From assembly GCF_013408175.1 (NCBI RefSeq), contig NZ_JACBYW010000003.1, forward strand, positions 248,001 to 312,000: a stretch of 64,000 nt of DNA. Direction: 5' to 3'. The DNA is from Actinopolyspora biskrensis. Its GTDB lineage: Bacteria > Actinomycetota > Actinomycetes > Mycobacteriales > Pseudonocardiaceae. Under the pieces are notes generated by a model. The model worked only from the letters and a program-made list of their open reading frames with translations. It was not told the origin of the DNA and made no database searches. Position numbers and translations under genes: made by a program. This document shows, in pieces, positions 28,308 through 39,069 of the stretch. Position 1 is the first letter of the stretch; every line of letters starts with the position of its first letter.

Positions 28308-30985
28308 GCGCCACCCCCGTCGGTGTCCGCACGGCCGGCCCCGGCCGGCCCGGAACCGTTCACGCCGCCGTGCTCGGGGCCGTTCCCGTTGGCGCGGTGG
28401 GCGTGTGCGAGCGCGGATACCGTGCCTTCCCGGTCCGCCGCCCCGGCCGGGTTCTCCGCCCCGGCCACCTCGTCCGCTCCGGACGGGGCCGTCCGCGAGG
28501 GCGAAACCGGTCCGGCAGCTATGTCCACCACGGAGCCGTGCCCGGCTCCGAGCACTCTGTTCGGCCGCGCCGAGCCCGAGTTTCCGGGCAGCCACACCAC
28601 GTCGTCCGGCATCTCGACCACCTCGGACTCCAGCGTCAGCTCCCCGTGCGCCGTGCTGACCCGCACCGCCTGGTCGGCGGCCAGCCCCAGCCGCCGCGCC
28701 GTTCCCGCGGAGATCCGCGCGACCGGGGGCCGGGCCGTTCCGGCGAGGTTCGGCTCCTCGGCCTGCAGGCTCCCGTTGTCCAGCAGGTGCCTCCAGGTCG
28801 CCAGCAGCGCCCTGCCCTCCCCGGGACTGCCGGGGCGAGCGGCCGGGACGTCCGGGGGTTTCGGCCGCGCCCCCGGGTTCGGGCCGAGCCGGGCGAGCTC
28901 ACCCGCCACGGCGGCCGGGGTCTGGGTGAACAGGTCCACGTCCATCTCGACCGCGAGCGTGTCCAGCACGCGGCAGTCCGGAAGCGCTCCGGTCCCCTCG
29001 ATGGTGATCTCGAACTCGCGGGCACGGCCCTCCCAGTTCAGGAAGGTGCCCGACTTCTCGACGGTGGGAGCCACGGGCAGCACCACATCGGCCCGCTCGG
29101 TCACTCCGCTGGGGCGCAGTTCGAGGCTCACGACGAAATCCGCCGCCCGCAGGGCCCGCCCCGCCTGCTCGGGATCGGGCAGATCGTCCGGATCGACTCC
29201 GCCCACCAGCAGCCCGGAGAGCTCCCCCGACTCGGTCGCGGCGAGGATTCCCTCCAGCTCCTTCCCGGGAAGGCCGGGGATGCCGCCCTCGTCCATTCCC
29301 CACTGCCGCTCGACGTCGGCCCGCACGACGGAGTCCGAGACCGGGCGCCCGTTCGGCAGCAGCGTCGGCAGGGTGCCCGCCTCCACCGCTCCGCGCTCGC
29401 CCGCGCGGCGCGGAATCCAGGCCGGGCTCGCCCCGGTGCGCTCGGCCACTCGCATCGCGGCCGAGTACAGGCCGGGAATCTGGGCGCAGCGCTCGCCGAG
29501 CAGCAGCACCGAGCCCGGTTCCCGCAGCTCCCGCTCCACCTCCTCCGGAAGTTCGGACAGCACGGCCGCCTCCTCTCCGGGAAGGCACCGCAGCAGTTCC
29601 CCGCTGTGGATCGGACTGCCCGCGTCGGCGATCTCGGTGGTCTTCTCCACCCCCGGCGAACCCCACTGGCCGAGGTGGTGAATCCTGGTCCCCTCGTTCC
29701 TGGCGGCCTTGCGCAGCCGCAGGAAGACGATCGGGGACTCCTCCTCCGGTTCGAAGGCCACGCACAGCACCGTCGGGGCGGACTCGATCCCCGCGTAGGT
29801 CACTCCCGCGTCCGGGCCGGTCCCGACGACGGCCGCACCGAGGAAGTCGAGCTCCTCCGTGGAGTGCGGCCTGGCGCGGTGGTCGACGTCGTTGGTGCGC
29901 AGCGCCACCCGGGCGAACTTCCCGTACGCGTAGGCGTCCTCGCGGGTGAGCCTGCCGCCGGGCAGCACCCCGACCCCTCCCGAGTCGCGGGCGCTGAGCA
30001 GCCCGTCGGCCGCCACCCGCAGCGCCTCGGTCCACGAGGTCTCCCGCAGCCGTCCCGAGTCGCGGTCACGCACCAGCGGCCGGGTGAACCGGTCCGCGGC
30101 CGTGGCGTAGCGGAACGCGAAACGTCCCTTGTCGCAGTTCCACTCCTCGTTGACCTCCGGGTCGTCCCCGGCGAGCCTGCGCATCACCTTTCCGCGGCGC
30201 CAGTCCGTGCGCTGGGAGCAGCCCGCGGAGCAGTGCTCGCAGACCCCCGGCGTGGAGACGAGGTCGAAGGGCCGGGAGCGGAACCGGTAGGCCGCGCTGG
30301 TCAACGCGCCCACCGGGCAGATCTGGATGGTGTTGCCGGAGAAGTAGGACTGGAAGGGCTGCTGCTCCCCGGTTCCTATCTGCTGCAGCGCACCGCGTTC
30401 CAGCAGCTCGATGAACGGGTCACCCGCTATCTGCTTGGAGAAGCGGGTGCAGCGCTGGCACAGCACGCAGCGCTCCCGGTCGAGCAGGATCTGCGAGGAG
30501 ATCGAAACCGGTTTCGCGAACGTCCGCTTCTTGTCCACGAAACGCGAGTCGGCGCGCCCGTGCTTGAGCGCCTGGTTCTGCAGTGGGCACTCCCCACCCT
30601 TGTCGCAGATCGGGCAGTCCAGCGGGTGGTTGATCAGCAGCAGCTCCATCACGCCCTGCTGGGCCTTGTCCGCCACCGCCGAGGTCTGCTGGGTCCTGAC
30701 GACCATCCCGTCGGCGACGGCCATCGTGCAGGAAGCCGCGGGCTTGGGCATGGGTTTGCCGTTGACCTCGATCTCCACCAGGCACTGCCTGCAGGCGCCT
30801 GCCGGGTCGAGCAACGGGTGGTCGCAGAAACGCGGGACCACGATGCCCAGCCGTTCGGCCGTGCGGATCACCAGCTCCCCCTTCGGGGCGTCCACCTCGA
30901 TCCCGTCGATCGTCAGTCGGACGTGCCCCTCGGGCACCGGCCGGTTCTCCGCGGTGTCGTTTCCGGACGCGGATGCCACCGTCAT
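28304..30985 (-). CDS. nuoG: NADH-quinone oxidoreductase subunit G
   Basis: 893 residues from ATG 30985, whose ATGA overlaps the nuoF stop. N-terminal 2Fe-2S domain with Cys54, 65, 68 and 86; next a His-Cys3 motif ([15 protein letters not shown]) and [10 protein letters not shown]; then CEHCSAGC at the start of the molybdopterin-oxidoreductase-like domain. The C-terminal 150 residues are molydopterin-dinucleotide-binding-like. It relays electrons through the peripheral arm. In-frame extension to 31051 is rejected because it overlaps nuoF. Confidence 0.95.
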   Translation of the reverse strand: MTVASASGNDTAENRPVPEGHVRLTIDGIEVDAPKGELVIRTAERLGIVVPRFCDHPLLDPAGACRQCLVEIEVNGKPMPKPAASCTMAVADGMVVRTQQTSAVADKAQQGVMELLLINHPLDCPICDKGGECPLQNQALKHGRADSRFVDKKRTFAKPVSISSQILLDRERCVLCQRCTRFSKQIAGDPFIELLERGALQQIGTGEQQPFQSYFSGNTIQICPVGALTSAAYRFRSRPFDLVSTPGVCEHCSAGCSQRTDWRRGKVMRRLAGDDPEVNEEWNCDKGRFAFRYATAADRFTRPLVRDRDSGRLRETSWTEALRVAADGLLSARDSGGVGVLPGGRLTREDAYAYGKFARVALRTNDVDHRARPHSTEELDFLGAAVVGTGPDAGVTYAGIESAPTVLCVAFEPEEESPIVFLRLRKAARNEGTRIHHLGQWGSPGVEKTTEIADAGSPIHSGELLRCLPGEEAAVLSELPEEVERELREPGSVLLLGERCAQIPGLYSAAMRVAERTGASPAWIPRRAGERGAVEAGTLPTLLPNGRPVSDSVVRADVERQWGMDEGGIPGLPGKELEGILAATESGELSGLLVGGVDPDDLPDPEQAGRALRAADFVVSLELRPSGVTERADVVLPVAPTVEKSGTFLNWEGRAREFEITIEGTGALPDCRVLDTLAVEMDVDLFTQTPAAVAGELARLGPNPGARPKPPDVPAARPGSPGEGRALLATWRHLLDNGSLQAEEPNLAGTARPPVARISAGTARRLGLAADQAVRVSTAHGELTLESEVVEMPDDVVWLPGNSGSARPNRVLGAGHGSVVDIAAGPVSPSRTAPSGADEVAGAENPAGAADREGTVSALAHAHRANGNGPEHGGVNGSGPAGAGRADTDGGGA

Positions 30986-32328
30986 CGGGCCACTCCTGCC
31001 AATGCGGATTCGGAAGCCTCTGTCGTGTCCTGACCGCGATTGCTCTCGCACAGTGCGCGGAACTCCTCGCGGAAGTACTTGATGCCGCTGGTGATGGGGC
31101 TGACCGCGCCGTCACCGAGCGCGCAGAACGAACGGCCCAGCACGTTGTCGCAGACGTCGAGCAGGGTGTCGATGTCCTCCTCGGTCCCGCGGCCCTCGAC
31201 CATCCGTTCCAGCACCTGGGCCATCCAGAAGCAGCCCTCGCGGCACGGGGTGCACTTGCCGCAGGACTCGTGCTCGTAGAACTGGGTCCACTTCATCACG
31301 GCCCACGGCACCGAAACCGTCTCGTTGAAGATCATCAACGCCGTGGTCCCCAGCATCGACCCGGCCTCCGTCGCGCCTTCGAAGTCCAGCGGCACGTCGA
31401 GGTGGTCGGCCGTGAACAGCGGGGTCGAGGAACCGCCCGGCGTCCAGAACTTCAGCGGGATGCCGTCCTTCATCCCGCCTGCCAGTTCGAGCAGTTCCCG
31501 CAGCGTCGTCCCCAGCGGGGCCTCGTACTGGCCCGGACGTTCGACGTGCCCGGACAGGGAGAAGATCTTCGGCCCGGGGGACTTCTCGCGCCCCATGGAG
31601 CGGAACCAGTCCGCCCCGCCGTTGACGACGTAGGGCACCGAGGCGATCGTCTCGACGTTGTTGACCGTGGTCGGGCAGGAGTAGAGCCCGGCCTGCGCGG
31701 GGAAGGGCGGTTTCAGCCTCGGTTGTCCGCGCTTTCCCTCCAGGGAGTCCAGCAGCGCGGTCTCCTCGCCGCAGATGTAGGCGCCCGCCCCGGCGTGCAC
31801 GACCACGTCCAGGTCGAACCCGGAGTCGAGGATGTTCTCGCCGAGGTAGCCCGCCGAGTAGGCCTCCCGCACCGCGTGGTGCAGCCTGCGGATGCAGTGC
31901 AGCGCCTCGCCCCGCACGTAGATCATGCAGTGGTTGGCGCGCATCGCGTAGGCGGCGATGACGCACCCCTCGATCAGCGAGTGGGGGTCGGCCATCATCA
32001 GCGGAACGTCCTTGCACGTTCCCGGCTCACCCTCGTCCGCGTTGATGACCAGGTAGTGCGGCTTGGACCGGTCCTTGGGCATGAAGCCCCACTTGACGCC
32101 GGAGGGGAACCCGGCCCCGCCCCTGCCGCGCAGCCCCGCCGCCTTGACCAGCTCGGTGAGCTGGTCGGGGTGGGCCGCCAGAGCGGTGCGCAGGGCGGTG
32201 TAGCCCTCCAACTCCTCGTAGGTGCGCAGTGACCAGGACTCCGGCGACAACCAGCGCCGGGTCAGCACCGGGGTGAGCGGGTTGGTCGCCGCGCGCCCCT
32301 CGACCTCGTGGGCATTCGCTTCGCTCAT
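30982..32328 (-). CDS. nuoF: NADH-quinone oxidoreductase subunit F (NADH/FMN site)
   Basis: 448 residues. FMN/NADH-binding [16 protein letters not shown] at 65-80, [32 protein letters not shown], and the N3 cluster motif [12 protein letters not shown] near 360. It oxidises NADH. ATG at 32328 lies 9 bases after the nuoE stop. Confidence 0.97.
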   Translation of the reverse strand: MSEANAHEVEGRAATNPLTPVLTRRWLSPESWSLRTYEELEGYTALRTALAAHPDQLTELVKAAGLRGRGGAGFPSGVKWGFMPKDRSKPHYLVINADEGEPGTCKDVPLMMADPHSLIEGCVIAAYAMRANHCMIYVRGEALHCIRRLHHAVREAYSAGYLGENILDSGFDLDVVVHAGAGAYICGEETALLDSLEGKRGQPRLKPPFPAQAGLYSCPTTVNNVETIASVPYVVNGGADWFRSMGREKSPGPKIFSLSGHVERPGQYEAPLGTTLRELLELAGGMKDGIPLKFWTPGGSSTPLFTADHLDVPLDFEGATEAGSMLGTTALMIFNETVSVPWAVMKWTQFYEHESCGKCTPCREGCFWMAQVLERMVEGRGTEEDIDTLLDVCDNVLGRSFCALGDGAVSPITSGIKYFREEFRALCESNRGQDTTEASESALAGVAR

Positions 32329-32337
32329 CGCCTGCCC

Positions 32338-33117
32338 TCACTTCTTGTCCGGAATCGGCGGAAGTTCGACTTCCTCGGGCATCGGCGGGGCCGTCCAACC
32401 ACGCTCGCGGGCCTGATCGGCGCCACGGACCGTCTCCGGAGCCGCGGCGGACGCCGTGGCGGCCTCCTCCGCCCCCGGACCGTCGAAGAAGCCGGCGAGC
32501 TGACGCTCCGTGTCGCGGAAGTCGGTCAGCGGCGCCCCGCGGGTCGGAGACCGGCGTTCGCCCCGCCGCAGCGCGCGAACCGTCTCCAGGGCCCCGGCCA
32601 CCGTCTGGTTGTCGAAGTACTCGTAGTTGACCTGCAGGACCGGGGCGAAGTCGCAGGCGGCCAGGCACTCGGCGTGCTCCAGCGTCACCGACCCCTCGGC
32701 TCCGGGGGTGCCCGCCGTTTCCTCGTGCCCGGCCTCGAGCTCCTCGGACAGCGCGCGGTATATCTCGTCACCGCCCATGGCCGCGCACAGCGTGTTGGTG
32801 CAGACGCTGACCAGGAACTGTCCGCACGGTTGGCGCTTGTACATCGTGTAGAACGTGGCGACCGCGTTGACCTCCGCCGTGGACAGCGCGAGCTGCTCGG
32901 CGCAGAAGCGCATCCCCTCCGCGGTGACGTGCCCCTGCACCGACTGCACCAGGTGCAGCATGGGCAGCAGCGCCGAACGCGATTCCGGGTAGCGTTCCAC
33001 GATGAGCCGTGCCTCGGCACGCACCCGCTCGTCGAAAACCGTTTCCTCCGCGGCGGGGTCGGCCGCTTCGGGGCCGACCACGTGCTCGGTCGTGGTGTAG
33101 TCGAACTGCTCGGTCAT
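32338..33117 (-). CDS. nuoE: NADH-quinone oxidoreductase subunit E (2Fe-2S)
   Basis: 259 residues; thioredoxin-fold with cluster N1a ligands Cys106, Cys111, Cys151 and Cys155. Conserved NAVATFYTMYKRQPCGQ precedes the first pair. The C-terminal 80 residues are a polar actinobacterial extension. Its ATG directly abuts the nuoD stop. Confidence 0.96.
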   Translation of the reverse strand: MTEQFDYTTTEHVVGPEAADPAAEETVFDERVRAEARLIVERYPESRSALLPMLHLVQSVQGHVTAEGMRFCAEQLALSTAEVNAVATFYTMYKRQPCGQFLVSVCTNTLCAAMGGDEIYRALSEELEAGHEETAGTPGAEGSVTLEHAECLAACDFAPVLQVNYEYFDNQTVAGALETVRALRRGERRSPTRGAPLTDFRDTERQLAGFFDGPGAEEAATASAAAPETVRGADQARERGWTAPPMPEEVELPPIPDKK

Positions 33118-34470
33118 CTAACGATCCACCCCACCCATCACCGGATCGATCGAGGCAACGACGGCGATCACGTCCGCGACCAGACCGCCCTCGGCCATCG
33201 CGGGGAACGCCTGCAAATTCACGAAGCTGGGGTCGCGCACGTGCACCCGCATCGGCCGGGTGCCGCCGTCGGAGACCACGTGGTACCCGAGCTCGCCGCG
33301 CGGCGCCTCCACCGGCACGTAGACCTGCCCCGGTGGGACGTCGAAACCTTCGGTGACCAGCTTGAAGTGGTGGATCAGCGACTCCATCGACTGACCCATG
33401 ATCTTGCGCACGTGGTCGAGCGAGTTGCCCATGCCGTCCGGCCCGATGGTCAGCTGCGCGGGCCAGGCGATCTTGGGGTCGTCCACCATGACCGGCCCGG
33501 ACTCCATCTTGTCCAGGCACTGCCGCACGATCCGCAGCGACTGTCTGATCTCCTCCACCCGCAGCAGGAACCGCGAGAAGCAGTCGGCGTCGTTGCTGGT
33601 CGGGACGTCGAAGTCGTACTCCTCGTAGCCGCAGTACGGCTGCACCTTGCGCAGGTCCCACCCGAGCCCGGCCGAGCGCAGGATCGGGCCGCTGGTGCCG
33701 AGCGCCAGGCACGCGTCCAGGGGCAGGTAGCCCACACCGCTCAACCGCTGCTTCCAGATCGGCTGTCCGGAGAACAGCTTGTCGTAGTCGGTCAGCCTGT
33801 TCTCCATGACCTTGCAGAACTCCAGGACCTTCTCCCGGTAGTTCTCCGGCAGGTCCTGGGCCACTCCGCCCGGCCGGATGAACGCGTGGTTCATCCGCAG
33901 CCCGGTGAGGAACTCCAGCAGGTGCAGCACCTCTTCCCTGTCCCTGAACCCGAAGGTCATACCGGTGGTGGAGCCCAGCTCCATGGCACCGGTCGCCAGG
34001 AAAACCAGGTGCGAGGAGATGCGGTTCAGCTCCATCAGCAGCACCCGGATCGTCTCCGCCCGCTTGGGCGCGGAGATCCGCAGCAGCTTCTCCACCCCCA
34101 TGGAGTAGGCGGCCTCGTTGTGCAGCGGCGCCAGGTAGTCCATCCGCGTGACGAAGGTGACTCCCTGGGTCCAGGTCCGGTACTCGGTGTTCTTCTCGAT
34201 ACCGGTGTGCAGGTAACCGATCACCGAGCGGGCCTTGGTGACCCGCTCGCCTTCCAGCTCCAGCACCAGCCGCAGCACACCGTGGGTCGAGGGGTGTTGC
34301 GGTCCCAGGTTGATGACGACGCGCTCCTCCTGCTCCGCGTCGTCCAGGAAGTCCTCCCAGTCACCACCGGTGACCGTGTACACCCTTCCTTCGGTGGTCT
34401 CCCTCGCCTCGGCCGAGAACGGGTCCGCCCCGGAGCGGGCTCCGCTGTCCTGTTCGGCGTCGATACTCAT
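33118..34470 (-). CDS. nuoD: NADH-quinone oxidoreductase subunit D
   Basis: 450 residues from ATG 34470 ([10 protein letters not shown]). About 45 polar residues precede the conserved core [23 protein letters not shown]. Also [20 protein letters not shown] and the quinone-site HGE-like loop region. Homologous to the large subunit of NiFe hydrogenases without metal ligands; together with NuoB it forms the quinone site. The longer frame to 34536 is rejected for lack of a ribosome site. Confidence 0.95.
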   Translation of the reverse strand: MSIDAEQDSGARSGADPFSAEARETTEGRVYTVTGGDWEDFLDDAEQEERVVINLGPQHPSTHGVLRLVLELEGERVTKARSVIGYLHTGIEKNTEYRTWTQGVTFVTRMDYLAPLHNEAAYSMGVEKLLRISAPKRAETIRVLLMELNRISSHLVFLATGAMELGSTTGMTFGFRDREEVLHLLEFLTGLRMNHAFIRPGGVAQDLPENYREKVLEFCKVMENRLTDYDKLFSGQPIWKQRLSGVGYLPLDACLALGTSGPILRSAGLGWDLRKVQPYCGYEEYDFDVPTSNDADCFSRFLLRVEEIRQSLRIVRQCLDKMESGPVMVDDPKIAWPAQLTIGPDGMGNSLDHVRKIMGQSMESLIHHFKLVTEGFDVPPGQVYVPVEAPRGELGYHVVSDGGTRPMRVHVRDPSFVNLQAFPAMAEGGLVADVIAVVASIDPVMGGVDR

Positions 34471-34540
34471 GCGTCCTCCTCGAACAGCGCGACCGGCCGG
34501 GCAGCGGCCCGGTGATCGCACCCGACGGATCCACACCCGC

Positions 34541-35290
34541 TCACGTGTAGGACCTGCGCTGATCGGGCGGGGGCACCTCGGCGCCCTTGTACTCCACCGG
34601 AATGCCGCCGAGCGGGTAGTCCTTCCGCTGTGGATGCCCCTCCCAGTCGTCCGGCATGAGGATGCGGGTCAGCGCGGGGTGGTCGTCGTAGACGATTCCG
34701 TACATGTCCCACGCCTCGCGTTCCTGGAAGTCGGCCGTGGGGTACACGTCCACCACCGAGGGGATCCGCGGGTCCTCGGCGTCGACGGCCACCTCCACCC
34801 GGACCCTCCGCCGGTAGGTCATGGACGTGAGGTGGCAGACCGAGTGCAGCCGCTGGGGGACATCGGGACCGTAGTCCACACCGGACAGACTGCTGCAGAA
34901 CTCGAACCGCAGGTCCGGCTCGTCCCGGAAAGTGCGGCAGATCCCGACCAGATGCCTCCTGTCGACGTAGAAAGTGATCTCGCCCCTGTCCACGGTTATC
35001 CGCAGCACCGCGTCGGAGGGGATTCCCCGCCGGCCCATTCCGTCGAACAGACCGTCCGCGACCTCGTCGAACCAGCCGCCGAAGGGGCGTTCCGCGGCGG
35101 GCGGCACGTAGGCGGGCACCCGCAGACCGCCGTAGCCCGAGGTGTCCCCGCTGCCCGTGACGCCGAACATCCCCTCGCGGGCGCGCCCGGCGACCACCCG
35201 CTGCGCGTCGGTCCCCGGGTCCTGTTCGGGCGGACCGCTGTGCTCCGCCGCGGTCTCGGGAAGACCGCCCGCGGTCCCGTCACCGCTCAT
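34541..35290 (-). CDS. nuoC: NADH-quinone oxidoreductase subunit C
   Basis: 249 residues from ATG 35290 (a TTG two codons before it abuts the nuoB stop). A 90-residue N-terminal extension rich in Gly/Glu is followed by the 30-kDa subunit domain: [32 protein letters not shown] and the signature [43 protein letters not shown] (given here in part). 70 bases separate its stop from the nuoD start. Confidence 0.95.
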   Translation of the reverse strand: MSGDGTAGGLPETAAEHSGPPEQDPGTDAQRVVAGRAREGMFGVTGSGDTSGYGGLRVPAYVPPAAERPFGGWFDEVADGLFDGMGRRGIPSDAVLRITVDRGEITFYVDRRHLVGICRTFRDEPDLRFEFCSSLSGVDYGPDVPQRLHSVCHLTSMTYRRRVRVEVAVDAEDPRIPSVVDVYPTADFQEREAWDMYGIVYDDHPALTRILMPDDWEGHPQRKDYPLGGIPVEYKGAEVPPPDQRRSYT

Positions 35291-35296
35291 CGACAA

Positions 35297-36001
35297 TCAC
35301 CTACCCGTCGACATCTCGTCGCGTCGCCGCTTGTCCCCGGAATCGCCACCGGGCGGCAGGCTCTCCACGCCGGCAGCGCCCAGCTCGCCCTCGGCACCCA
35401 TCTCGCGCCGCTGCGCGTCCTGCTGCCTCTCGGCCATCCGACGCTTGCCCGCCCGCTTCGGGGCGTACTTCTCCGAGGAGGCGGTCAGCTCCGTGCGCTG
35501 ACCCTCCTCGACCTGGATCGCGGCACGCTTGCCGTTGATCGGCTCGTCCATGACCTTGGCGTGCAGCTTGAGAATCGCGTCGAGCAGCATCTCCGGCCGG
35601 GGAGGGCACCCGGGCAGGTACATGTCCACCGGAACCACGTGGTCCACGCCCTGCACCACCGCGTAGTTGTTGAACATCCCTCCGGTGGAGGCGCACACGC
35701 CCATGGCGAGCACCCAGCGGGGTTCGGGCATCTGGTCGTAGATCTGACGCAGCACCGGCGCCATCTTGTTGGTGACCCGCCCCGCCACGATCATCAGATC
35801 GGCCTGGCGCGGGGTGGCCGAGAATCTCTCCATTCCGAACCGCGCGATGTCGTAACGGGATCCGCCCACCGTCATCATCTCGATCGCGCAGCAGGCCAAC
35901 CCGAAGGTCGCCGGCCACATCGAGGTCTTGCGGGTCCAGTTGACGAGTTTTTCCACATTGGCCAGCAGGATGCCGTTGGGCAGGCTTTCCTCAAGCCCCA
36001 T
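35297..36001 (-). CDS. nuoB: NADH-quinone oxidoreductase subunit B (N2 cluster)
   Basis: 234 residues from ATG 36001 ([10 protein letters not shown]), with GGAAGGGAG upstream; a GTG at 36019 is less likely. N2 cluster ligands: Cys37-Cys38 in LACCAIEMM, Cys103 in MGVCAST and Cys132 in PGCPPRPE. The last 65 residues are a charged tail rich in Lys, Arg and Gln ([18 protein letters not shown]). Confidence 0.96.
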   Translation of the reverse strand: MGLEESLPNGILLANVEKLVNWTRKTSMWPATFGLACCAIEMMTVGGSRYDIARFGMERFSATPRQADLMIVAGRVTNKMAPVLRQIYDQMPEPRWVLAMGVCASTGGMFNNYAVVQGVDHVVPVDMYLPGCPPRPEMLLDAILKLHAKVMDEPINGKRAAIQVEEGQRTELTASSEKYAPKRAGKRRMAERQQDAQRREMGAEGELGAAGVESLPPGGDSGDKRRRDEMSTGR

Positions 36002-36079
36002 CTCGGCACTCCCTTCCACGAGTAGCCCCGACCCGCGGGACGACGCCGATCCAGACGTCTCCCCGGTTCGCCCTCACGT

Positions 36080-36445
36080 TCAGTCCCAATCGAAGCCACC
36101 ACGCCGCCACACGTAGAGATCGGCGAATCCGAACGTGACGATGAAAAGGATCACCGCGACCACGCCGTAGAGGCCGAGCGCGTCGGCGGAGACCGCGTAC
36201 GGGAACAGGAAGACCATCTCGATGTCGAAGAGGATGAACATCATCGCCGTCAGGTAGTAGGCGACCGGCATCCGGCCACCACCTCCGACCGGGTGCGGCG
36301 AGGGTTCGATACCGCACTCGTAAGCGTCGAGCTTGGCCCTGTTGTACCGGCGCGGACCGACCAACGGCGCGATCGCGACGGAGAACGCGGCGAAGCCGAA
36401 CGCCAACGCGAACATCAGCACCAGCGGGATGTATGGATCCAGCAC
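36080..36445 (-). CDS. nuoA: NADH-quinone oxidoreductase subunit A
   Basis: 121 residues, three TM helices. GTG 36445 (MLDPYIPL) follows a strong AGGAGG by eight bases. Conserved KLDAYECGIEPS loop and AMMFILFDIEMVFLFPYAV helix. First gene of the operon; 79 bases separate it from nuoB. The upstream in-frame extension is rejected. Confidence 0.96.
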   Translation of the reverse strand: MLDPYIPLVLMFALAFGFAAFSVAIAPLVGPRRYNRAKLDAYECGIEPSPHPVGGGGRMPVAYYLTAMMFILFDIEMVFLFPYAVSADALGLYGVVAVILFIVTFGFADLYVWRRGGFDWD

Positions 36446-36522
36446 CGTGCCCGCCTCCTTACTCCAGTTCCCGCGACGCCCCGAGCGAACTCGGTGACCG
36501 TTATTCGGCACTGTATGCGGTC

Positions 36523-36575
36523 GGTCGGGCCCGACCCGTAGTGAGGTGAACCTAACTTTATGAATTACCGCACAA
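36523..36575 (-). promoter_or_regulatory. nuo operon upstream region: palindrome and candidate promoter
   Basis: Between menJ and nuoA a 14-bp perfect palindrome GGTCGGGCCCGACC lies at 36523-36536 and an AGGT-GA-ACCT inverted repeat at 36544-36553. A weak minus-strand promoter candidate is TTGTGC (36575-36570) with TAGGTT (36554-36549), 15-base spacer. The palindrome would fall in the 5' leader, as operator or hairpin. Confidence 0.3.
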
Positions 36576-36605
36576 GGCCGGTGGAATCTGATCAGACACG
36601 GCCCC

Positions 36606-37904
36606 TCAGGCGCTAGGCGTGAGCCGAGTCGTGGCACTTATCACACGGTCCATCGCGTCACCGCCCCTCCGGTCGTAGAGGTTGGCCAGCAGCTTGAGCA
36701 CGAAGCGCATCAGGGTCGCCCGCGGCAGCCCGTGCTTGGTGGCCATGCTCATCACGGTCGGGTGACCGATGAGCCTGCTGAACAGATTTCCCATGCGGAA
36801 GTAACCGCCGAGCGACTCGGCGACCGCGTCCGGATAGCGCGCCAGCGCTCGCTCGCGGGCGATCCCCTCGGGCCGGGCCCTGGCCTGCACCACGCACTCG
36901 GCGGCCAGGCGTGCCGACTCCATCGCGTAGGCGATCCCCTCGCCGTTGAACGGATTGACCATTCCGCCGGAGTCGCCCACCAGCAGAAGGCCGGAACCGT
37001 AGTGCGGCTTGCGGTTGAATCCCATGGGCAAGGCGGCCCCGCCGATCTTGCCCGTCGCGTTGTCCTCCCGCAGCCCCCAGTCGTCGGGGGTCCCGTCCAG
37101 CCAGGTGCGCAGCAGGGAGCGGTAGTCGGTCTTGCCGTAGGCCTTCGAGGTGGAAAGCACCCCGAGCCCGACGTTGACCGTGCCGTCGCCCATGCCGAAG
37201 ATCCAGCCGTACCCGGGCAGCAGCTTCGGCTCCGCCGGGTTGGAGCGGTCCCAGAGCTCCAGGTGCGACTCCAGGTAGTCGTCCGCGGCGCGCGGGCTCT
37301 CGTAGTAGCGCCGGACCGCCACCCCCATCGGGCGGTCCTCCCTGCGCTGCAAGCCCATGGAGAGCGCGAGCCTGCCGGACACCCCGTCGCAGGAGACCAC
37401 CAGCGGGGCGCGGTAGGTGACCTCGGCCCGTTCCGGCCCCGACTTTGCGCGCACCCCGGCGATCCGACCGGTGCGCTCGTCGGTGAGGGCCGAGGTCACC
37501 GAGGTGCGTTCCACCAGCCTGGCGCCCGCCTGCTGCGCGTGCCGCACGAGGAGGTCGTCGAAGTCGTGCCGGGGGCGCACCAGCCCGTAGGGCGGGTACT
37601 CGGCCAGGTTCGGCCAGTCCAGCTCCAGGCGGACCCCGCCACCGACCACGCGCAGCCCCCTGTTGTGCAGCCAGCCCGCCTCCTCGCGAGTGTCCACCCC
37701 GAGGTCGATGAGTTCCTTGACCCCACGTGGGGTGATGCCGTCGCCGCACACCTTCTCCCGCGGGAAGGCGCTCTTCTCCAGCACGAGCACGTCCAGTCCC
37801 GCCTTGGCGAGGTAGGCCGCGGCCGTGGCCCCCGCCGGTCCCGCTCCGACGACGATCACCTCGGCGTCATCGGCGTTTCCTGTTCGACCGGGGGTGGTTG
37901 TCAT
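36606..37904 (-). CDS. menJ: geranylgeranyl-reductase family FAD enzyme, menaquinone reductase (MenJ-like)
   Basis: 432 residues. N-terminal FAD-binding VIVVGAGPAGATAAAYLAKAG at 16-36, then LEKSAFPREKVCGDGITPRG, typical of geranylgeranyl reductases, and a second FAD motif LLLVGDSGGMVNPFNGEGI. It resembles mycobacterial MenJ (Rv0561c), which saturates one double bond of the menaquinone prenyl tail. Its neighbours menG, nuo and grcC support that use; chlorophyll or archaeal lipid roles do not apply. ATG 37904 follows AAGGAG. Confidence 0.87.
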   Translation of the reverse strand: MTTTPGRTGNADDAEVIVVGAGPAGATAAAYLAKAGLDVLVLEKSAFPREKVCGDGITPRGVKELIDLGVDTREEAGWLHNRGLRVVGGGVRLELDWPNLAEYPPYGLVRPRHDFDDLLVRHAQQAGARLVERTSVTSALTDERTGRIAGVRAKSGPERAEVTYRAPLVVSCDGVSGRLALSMGLQRREDRPMGVAVRRYYESPRAADDYLESHLELWDRSNPAEPKLLPGYGWIFGMGDGTVNVGLGVLSTSKAYGKTDYRSLLRTWLDGTPDDWGLREDNATGKIGGAALPMGFNRKPHYGSGLLLVGDSGGMVNPFNGEGIAYAMESARLAAECVVQARARPEGIARERALARYPDAVAESLGGYFRMGNLFSRLIGHPTVMSMATKHGLPRATLMRFVLKLLANLYDRRGGDAMDRVISATTRLTPSA

Positions 37905-38282
37905 GACACTCCTTGCGTTCGCGGTTCGCCGAACCGGCGGGTACCGGTCCGACCGTCACAACGCGCCGGAGCGTCTTTCGCGCCCTCTTTTCGCAGGCCC
38001 TCGGACGTCCGCCGCTTGTGAACGAGTTCACTAGCAAGTCTAGGACGGACATCTCGCACGATCGAGGCATCAGGAGCACACGTCTCGCGATGACACCGCG
38101 CACACATGGCCGTTCCGCGCGGAACGCTCCGTCCGGAACCGTTCCGGGAACAACGTCGCGCGAGCGAAGCCCACCTCGGGTCCGCGGGAACCGAAAGAGG
38201 CGGATTGCCGGCGCCCCGATCGCGGGACCGCGGGAGGTGCCGCCGAGCGCCCACCCGCGGCAGCCCGGACGAAAAACCTCGA
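37905..38282. other. spacer with palindromes between menG and menJ
   Basis: 378 bases without a supported gene. Two adjacent inverted repeats lie at 38111-38126 (CGTTCCGCGCGGAACG, perfect 16 bp) and 38133-38147 (CCGGAAC-C-GTTCCGG). They share the GGAAC half-site and could be an operator for menJ or a hairpin after menG. Confidence 0.4.
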
Positions 38283-38972
38283 TCAGGCGGGTTTCACGGC
38301 CCGGTGCACGGCGACGATTCCCCCGGTCAGATCACGCCAGGCCACCTCCGACCAGCCGGCACGGCCGATCTCGGCGGCCAACCTCGGCTGGTCCGGCCAG
38401 GCCAGGATCGACTCGGCCAGGTAGACGTAGGCGTCCGGGTTGCTCGAGACGGCGCGGGCGACCGGCGGCACCGCGCGCAGGGCGAGATTGCGGTAAACGG
38501 CGCGCAACGCCTGCCGGGTGGGGGTGGAGAACTCGCAGATCACCAGCCTGCCCCCCGGGCGGACCACCCGAGCCATCTCCCGCAGGCCCGCCGCGGTGTC
38601 CGCCAGATTGCGCAGGCCGAACAGCATCGCCACCCCGTCGAAGGTCCCGTCGGCGAAGGGCAGGCTCAGCGCGTCGGCCGCGACCATGGGCAGCCCCCTG
38701 CTGTAACCCGCCGAGAGCATCCCGAAGGAGAAGTCGGCGGCCACGCACTTCGCCCCCGAACGGGCGAACTCGCCGGTGGAAACGCCGGTTCCCGCGGCCA
38801 GGTCCAGGATGCGCTCCCCACTCGCGGGGGACAGCGCGCGCCGGGTGACTTCCCTCCAGTACCGGTCCAGACCGAGTGAGAGCACCGTGTTGGCGAGGTC
38901 GTAACGGCGCGCGACGTCGTCGAACATCGCCGCCACGGCGCGCGGATCCCTGTCCAGGTCGGCACGAGACAC
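38283..38972 (-). CDS. menG: demethylmenaquinone methyltransferase (MenG/UbiE family)
   Basis: 229 residues. [20 protein letters not shown] and SAM-binding [14 protein letters not shown] near 56-69, plus [20 protein letters not shown], are UbiE/MenG signatures. It methylates demethylmenaquinone with SAM, the last ring step. It precedes menJ on the same strand with a 378-base gap. Confidence 0.93.
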   Translation of the reverse strand: MSRADLDRDPRAVAAMFDDVARRYDLANTVLSLGLDRYWREVTRRALSPASGERILDLAAGTGVSTGEFARSGAKCVAADFSFGMLSAGYSRGLPMVAADALSLPFADGTFDGVAMLFGLRNLADTAAGLREMARVVRPGGRLVICEFSTPTRQALRAVYRNLALRAVPPVARAVSSNPDAYVYLAESILAWPDQPRLAAEIGRAGWSEVAWRDLTGGIVAVHRAVKPA

Positions 38973-39069
38973 ACCCGCAGCCTACGTCCCCGCGCGCCCC
39001 GCCCGGTGAGCGGCTCCGCCCGGCCGCTCCCCGACCGGACCCGCCCGCGCGGTGCTGGTGCCCGACCGG

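Noticed and set aside
27486-29681. 731-codon plus-strand frame opposite nuoH/nuoG
   Set aside because: Antisense shadow; nuoG and nuoH motifs on the minus strand are unmistakable.
32308-34515. 735-codon plus-strand frame opposite nuoD/nuoE
   Set aside because: Antisense shadow without recognisable domain.
36544-36560. Iron-box (IdeR-type) operator ahead of nuoA
   Set aside because: Only the half AGGTGAACCT resembles the 19-bp consensus; the other positions do not match.
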